NCBI GenBank assembly: GCA_913775215.1
Contig: CAJYKO010000003.1
Span: forward strand, 1 to 26,346
Source of the DNA: an uncultured Devosia sp.
Lineage (GTDB): Bacteria > Pseudomonadota > Alphaproteobacteria > Rhizobiales > Devosiaceae
Length of the DNA stretch: 26,346 bases
Reading direction: 5' to 3'
Shown one piece after another: positions 23,004-26,346 of this stretch. The translations under genes and the position numbers were made by a program. Below the pieces are notes generated by a model. The model was not told the DNA's origin, did not search any database, and saw only the letters and a program-made list of their open reading frames with translations. The stretch's first letter is position 1, and every line of letters begins with the position of its first letter.

Positions 23004-23138
23004 ATGAAGCGTACTTACCAGCCGTCCAAGCTCGTGCGTGCCCGCCGTCACGGTTTCCGCGCCCGTATGGCGACCAAGGACGGCCGTGCGATTCTGAACC
23101 GTCGCCGTCGCGACGGCCGCAAGAAGCTCTCGGCCTAA
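23004..23138 (+). CDS. rpmH: 50S ribosomal protein L34
   Basis: A 44 aa, strongly basic protein beginning MKRTYQPSKLVRARRHGFRA, the near-invariant start of bacterial L34, and ending RRRRDGRKKLSA. It is a structural component of the large ribosomal subunit. It heads the conserved rpmH-rnpA-yidC cluster, 13 bases before rnpA. The start is fixed by family conservation despite a weak nearby ribosome site. Confidence 0.98.
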   Translation: MKRTYQPSKLVRARRHGFRARMATKDGRAILNRRRRDGRKKLSA

Positions 23139-23151
23139 GGCTGTTGGCCGG

Positions 23152-23556
23152 ATGACGGCCGACGCTCCAGCGGAAGCGACATTGCGCCGCCTCAAGCGGC
23201 GCTCGCAGTTTTTGAGGGCAGCCCGGGGCAATCGCGCCGGGCGCTCTGCGTTTGGAATGCAGGTTGCACCCGTCGAGGATGTATTGCCTGGCGTCGGCTT
23301 CACCGTCACCAAAAAGGTGGGCAATTCGCCCGAGCGCAATCGCATGAAGCGCCGCCTGCGCGCGGCTGCGGCAGCATGCGCAGATGACTTTCGGCCTGGG
23401 CACGACTATGTGCTTCTGGCAAGGCGCGAGGCCCTGAGCAGGCCCTTTGCCAAAATGATCACCGACCTAAGCGGTCTTATCGCCCGCGTGCATGACACTG
23501 AAGCGGACGACAATCGGACAAGGCCCGGGCACGGCCCACGGAAATCGACACCATGA
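23152..23556 (+). CDS. rnpA: Ribonuclease P protein component
   Basis: A 134 aa basic protein that assists the RNase P RNA in trimming tRNA 5' leaders. The diagnostic RNR region is VTKKVGNSPERNRMKRRLR (about residues 52-70). An N-terminal RLKRRSQFLRAARGNRAGR stretch provides the substrate cleft. A short proline/charge-rich tail at the C-terminus is not conserved. Its stop overlaps the yidC start by 4 bases (ATGA), so no yidD gene lies between them, unlike in many bacteria. Confidence 0.95.
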   Translation: MTADAPAEATLRRLKRRSQFLRAARGNRAGRSAFGMQVAPVEDVLPGVGFTVTKKVGNSPERNRMKRRLRAAAAACADDFRPGHDYVLLARREALSRPFAKMITDLSGLIARVHDTEADDNRTRPGHGPRKSTP

Positions 23557-25394
23557 ACCTAGACAATCGCAATGTGATTCTTGCCGTCGTGCTCAGCATG
23601 CTCGTGCTGTTCGGCTGGCAGTTCCTCGTTGCCGGACCGCAGATGGAACGCGCGCAGCAGCAAGCGCGGATCGCCGCAGAGCAGCAGGCCGAACAGGAGG
23701 CGCTGGCTGTGCCGGCCGCCAATCCTGATGGCACGGTGTCTGCTGCTAGCCCGGCCCAGCCCGCCAGCGCTCAAACCTTTGCCGATCGCGCCAGCGCCCT
23801 TGCCGCTTCGACCCGCATCGCTATCGACACCGAAGACCTCGCCGGCTCGATCAACCTGACCGGCGCCCGCATCGACGATCTTCGCCTTGAAAAGTATCGC
23901 GAGACGGTCGACCCCGAGTCTCCGATCATCACGCTCCTGAGCCCCTCGGGCGCACCGGGCGGATATTATGTCGAGCATGGCTGGGCCCCTGCGGCCGGCG
24001 CGACTGTTGCCCTGCCTGATTCCAATACAGTCTGGGCTGTCGAAAACGGCGCGACGACGCTGACTGCTTCAACGCCCGTGACGCTGGTTTGGGACAATGG
24101 CCAGGGCCTGATCTTCCGCCGCACCATTGCGCTCGACGAGCACTATCTCTTCACCATCACCCAGTCGGTCGAAAATACCGGCTCGGGCGATATTGCGCTC
24201 TTCCCCTATGCCCGCGTTGTTCGCCAGGGCACGCCGCCTGTCCAGAACTTCTTCATCCAGCATGAAGGCCCGATCGGGGTCCTGGGCAACAACAACTACG
24301 TCTCGCGCAAATACCACGACCTTCAGAACGACAAGCAGGTAGACTTCGCCTCCACCACGGGCTGGCTTGGCATTGCCGACAAGTATTGGGCAACCGCTGT
24401 GCTGCCCCAGCCGGGCGCTGGCATCAATGCGCGCTTTGCCTATTCGACCCAGGGTTCGACCCCGATCTACCAGACCAACTATGTCGAAACCCAGCCGGTT
24501 GTCGTGCCGGCCGGTGGCACCGCATCGAGCGAAAGCTTCGTCTTTGCCGGCGCCAAGGAAGATCATGTCATTTCGGCCTATCAGACCGAACATGGCTTCG
24601 ATCGCCTGGAGCTGCTGATCGACTGGGGCTGGTTCCACTTCCTCACCAAGCCGATGCATTGGCTGCTGGTGACGCTTTATGGCCTTCTCGGCAATTTCGG
24701 TCTTGCCATTCTTGCAGTGACCATCATCGTCAAGGCGATCTTCTTCCCGCTCGCCAACCGCTCCTATGCGTCCATGGCCGCCATGCGTCGCGTGCAGCCG
24801 GAAATGAAGGCGATCCAGGAGCGTCTCAAGGACGATCGCGCTGCTCAGCAGCAGGCGATGATGGAGCTCTACAAGAAGGAAAAGATCAATCCGCTCTCGG
24901 GTTGCTGGCCGATCCTGATCCAAATCCCGGTCTTCTTCGCGCTCTATACGGTTATCTTTATTTCCATCGAAATGCGGCATGCGCCGTTCTTCGGCTGGAT
25001 CCTTGACCTCGCCGCGCCCGATCCGACCAATATCTTCACCCTATTCGGTCTGATCCCGTGGAATCCGACGGTCCTGCCGGTCATCGGCTCCTTCCTCCAC
25101 CTCGGCGTGTGGCCTGTCATCATGGGCATCACCATGTGGGTGCAGATGAAGCTCAATCCGCCGCCACCGGATCCGACCCAGGCGATGATCTTCAACTGGA
25201 TGCCGATCATCTTCACTTTCATGCTCGGCGCCTTCCCCGCCGGTCTCGTGATCTACTGGGCCTGGAACAATACGCTCTCGGTGACCCAGCAATGGGTGAT
25301 CATGAAGCGCCATGGGGCCGAGGTGAACCTTTTCGGCAACATCCTCGACACCTTCCGCAAGAAGCCGAAACCGGCTGAAAATTCCAAGAGCTAA
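23553..25394 (+). CDS. yidC: Membrane protein insertase YidC (Oxa1 family)
   Basis: A 613 aa inner-membrane insertase/chaperone with the Gram-negative layout. An N-terminal membrane anchor (about 6-26) is followed by an Ala/Gln-rich linker to about 80 and a large periplasmic P1 domain to about 350. The conserved five-helix core follows, from HFLTKPMHWLLVTLYGLLG through FFPLANRSYASMAAMR (the groove arginine lies in this region), LSGCWPILIQIPVFFALY and GLVIYWAWNNTLSVTQQW. The tail is short and lysine-rich. It is translationally coupled to rnpA. It inserts small membrane proteins alone and helps SecYEG with larger ones. Confidence 0.97.
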   Translation: MNLDNRNVILAVVLSMLVLFGWQFLVAGPQMERAQQQARIAAEQQAEQEALAVPAANPDGTVSAASPAQPASAQTFADRASALAASTRIAIDTEDLAGSINLTGARIDDLRLEKYRETVDPESPIITLLSPSGAPGGYYVEHGWAPAAGATVALPDSNTVWAVENGATTLTASTPVTLVWDNGQGLIFRRTIALDEHYLFTITQSVENTGSGDIALFPYARVVRQGTPPVQNFFIQHEGPIGVLGNNNYVSRKYHDLQNDKQVDFASTTGWLGIADKYWATAVLPQPGAGINARFAYSTQGSTPIYQTNYVETQPVVVPAGGTASSESFVFAGAKEDHVISAYQTEHGFDRLELLIDWGWFHFLTKPMHWLLVTLYGLLGNFGLAILAVTIIVKAIFFPLANRSYASMAAMRRVQPEMKAIQERLKDDRAAQQQAMMELYKKEKINPLSGCWPILIQIPVFFALYTVIFISIEMRHAPFFGWILDLAAPDPTNIFTLFGLIPWNPTVLPVIGSFLHLGVWPVIMGITMWVQMKLNPPPPDPTQAMIFNWMPIIFTFMLGAFPAGLVIYWAWNNTLSVTQQWVIMKRHGAEVNLFGNILDTFRKKPKPAENSKS

Positions 25395-25414
25395 CGACAT
25401 TCCCGCACGATACG

Positions 25415-25440
25415 GGGCCCGCTGGAAAACCAGCGGGCCC
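25415..25440 (+). terminator. Hairpin between yidC and engB
   Basis: A perfect 11-bp GC-rich stem GGGCCCGCTGG / CCAGCGGGCCC with an AAAA loop lies 20 bases past the yidC stop. It is followed by TCGTCTTT, a poor T-run. It is probably a partial terminator or attenuator, allowing some read-through into engB, which starts 23 bases further on. Confidence 0.6.
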
Positions 25441-25463
25441 TCGTCTTTGAGGCCGAGGACCAC

Positions 25464-26117
25464 ATGACCGAAATCGATTACCCAACCGACCTCATCGAAC
25501 GCGGACGCCTGATGTTCGCCCGCCCGATCCTGTTCACAAAGGGCTGCGTCAGCCTTGCCGACCTGCCGCCGATGGACCGCGTCGAGATCGCCTTTGCCGG
25601 CCGGTCCAATGTCGGCAAATCGAGCCTGATCAATGCGCTATGCGGCACCTCGAACCTCGCCCGCACGTCCAACACGCCCGGCCGTACGCAGGAACTCAAT
25701 ATCTTCGAGAGCCAGAGCGAAAACCTGCGCATCGTCGACATGCCCGGCTATGGCTATGCGAAAGCGCCTGAGCCGAAGGTGAAGGCCTGGACCAAGCTGG
25801 TGCACCAGTATCTCGTCGGCCGCGCGACGCTCCGCCGCGTCTATGTGCTGATCGATAGCCGCCATGGTCCAAAGGACAACGATCTCAGCGTCATGAACGA
25901 GCTCGACCGCGCCGCCGTGAGCTACCAAGTTGTGCTGACCAAGGCCGACAAACCCAATTCCGCCGATGTCGAGAAGGCTCTGGAATTGACCCGTTGGTCG
26001 ATCGCCAAGCGCCCGGCATCGCATCCGCATGTGCTCCTCACATCCAGCGAGAAGGGCACGGGCATCAAGGAGTTGCGGACCGAGATCGCCATGCTGCTGG
26101 AGAGCAGCAACAGCTAA
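25464..26117 (+). CDS. engB: Ribosome biogenesis GTP-binding protein EngB (YihA/YsxC)
   Basis: A 217 aa TRAFAC GTPase needed for large-subunit assembly. GTPase motifs in order are G1 AFAGRSNVGKSSLINAL (about 43-59), a G2 threonine in SNTPGRTQ, G3 DMPGYGYAK, G4 TKAD and G5 TSSEKG. GAGG lies 7 bases before the ATG. It follows yidC after a hairpin, as is common in alphaproteobacteria, and ends at a strong terminator. Confidence 0.97.
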   Translation: MTEIDYPTDLIERGRLMFARPILFTKGCVSLADLPPMDRVEIAFAGRSNVGKSSLINALCGTSNLARTSNTPGRTQELNIFESQSENLRIVDMPGYGYAKAPEPKVKAWTKLVHQYLVGRATLRRVYVLIDSRHGPKDNDLSVMNELDRAAVSYQVVLTKADKPNSADVEKALELTRWSIAKRPASHPHVLLTSSEKGTGIKELRTEIAMLLESSNS

Positions 26118-26160
26118 AACAAAAGCCCCGCCGGTCGACTGACCCGCGGGGCTTTTGTTT
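26117..26160. terminator. Bidirectional rho-independent terminator
   Basis: A long inverted repeat: the 15-base arm AAACAAAAGCCCCGC (26117-26131) pairs with GCGGGGCTTTTGTTT (26146-26160), with an inner GGTC/GACC stem in the loop. The A-run on one side and T-run on the other make it a terminator for engB (+) and for the converging chemotaxis gene (-). Confidence 0.9.
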
Positions 26161-26174
26161 GATTGGTGGAAGGC

Positions 26175-26346
26175 TCAGGCAGCGCGGCGCGTCTCGCGGT
26201 GGCCATCGCCGATGTCGAACACGGCAACGATCTGGTCCAGTTGCTCGGCCTGTGCCTCGGTCTGCTCGATCGCAGCATTGGTTTCCTCGACAAGCGCAGC
26301 GTTGTGCTGGGTGATCTCGTCCATCTGGCGCACAGCTACGCTTACC
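26175..26346 (-). CDS. Methyl-accepting chemotaxis protein, C-terminal fragment
   Basis: The last 56 codons of a gene that extends beyond the window. The translated end, VRQMDEITQHNAALVEETNA then QTEAQAEQLDQIVAVF, is the conserved C-terminal end of the MCP cytoplasmic signalling domain, near the adaptation helix. The tail is DIGDGHRETRRAA with no pentapeptide tether for CheR/CheB. The sensory half is outside the window, so its ligand is unknown. Confidence 0.9.
   Translation of the reverse strand, partial: VSVAVRQMDEITQHNAALVEETNAAIEQTEAQAEQLDQIVAVFDIGDGHRETRRAA

Noticed and set aside
1..26346. CRISPR array, insertion sequence or prophage
   Set aside because: No regularly spaced repeats, transposase, integrase or phage structural gene was recognised on either strand.

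Overview
The window is a GC-rich chromosomal segment of an alphaproteobacterium, most likely a Hyphomicrobiales member close to Devosiaceae. This is judged from gene style, the rpmH-rnpA-yidC-engB order and the ABC/LysR-rich catabolic content. No marker gene fixes the genus, so the placement is inference.

Left edge (1-1194, + strand): the tail of a D-isomer-specific 2-hydroxyacid dehydrogenase, overlapped by an L-idonate 5-dehydrogenase-like gene. This is probably the end of a sugar-acid (idonate/gluconate) operon. It runs directly into the last gene of the next block with no spacer.

Main block (about 1195-16744, - strand): a compact catabolic locus of 12 genes, read from high to low coordinates. 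The order is a UbiD-family decarboxylase, a UbiX prenyl-FMN synthase, a dipeptide-type ABC binding protein, an isocitrate lyase/PEP mutase-family enzyme, two ABC permeases, two ABC ATPases, a small DUF2390/TIGR02444-like protein, a cyclic amidohydrolase (hydantoinase/dihydroorotase type), an M20-type N-carbamoyl-amino-acid hydrolase and an aromatic amino acid (histidine-type) ammonia-lyase. The last gene is an unusual 631-635 aa regulator made of two LysR units fused in one chain. Most junctions overlap or are only a few bases apart. The gene set suggests import of a small cyclic ureide or peptide-like compound, ring opening, removal of the carbamoyl group, ammonia elimination and prFMN-dependent decarboxylation. 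The combination does not match any pathway I can name and is the best candidate for an undescribed system here.

Middle (16952-19750, - strand): an aldo/keto reductase with palindromic sites in its promoter region, an argininosuccinate synthase of the long E. coli-like type, and a tRNA-Arg(ACG).

Next (19877-22777, - strand): a histidine kinase with no response regulator beside it, and a disulfide-oxidoreductase-fold flavoprotein that has lost its redox cysteine pair.

Right part (22872-26160, + strand): a strong sigma70-type promoter followed by rpmH, rnpA, yidC and engB, the ribosome / RNase P / membrane-insertion housekeeping cluster. It ends at a bidirectional terminator shared with the C-terminal end of a methyl-accepting chemotaxis protein on the - strand. 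No insertion sequence, CRISPR array, prophage or integration site was seen, and no gene-free stretch exceeds 300 bases.
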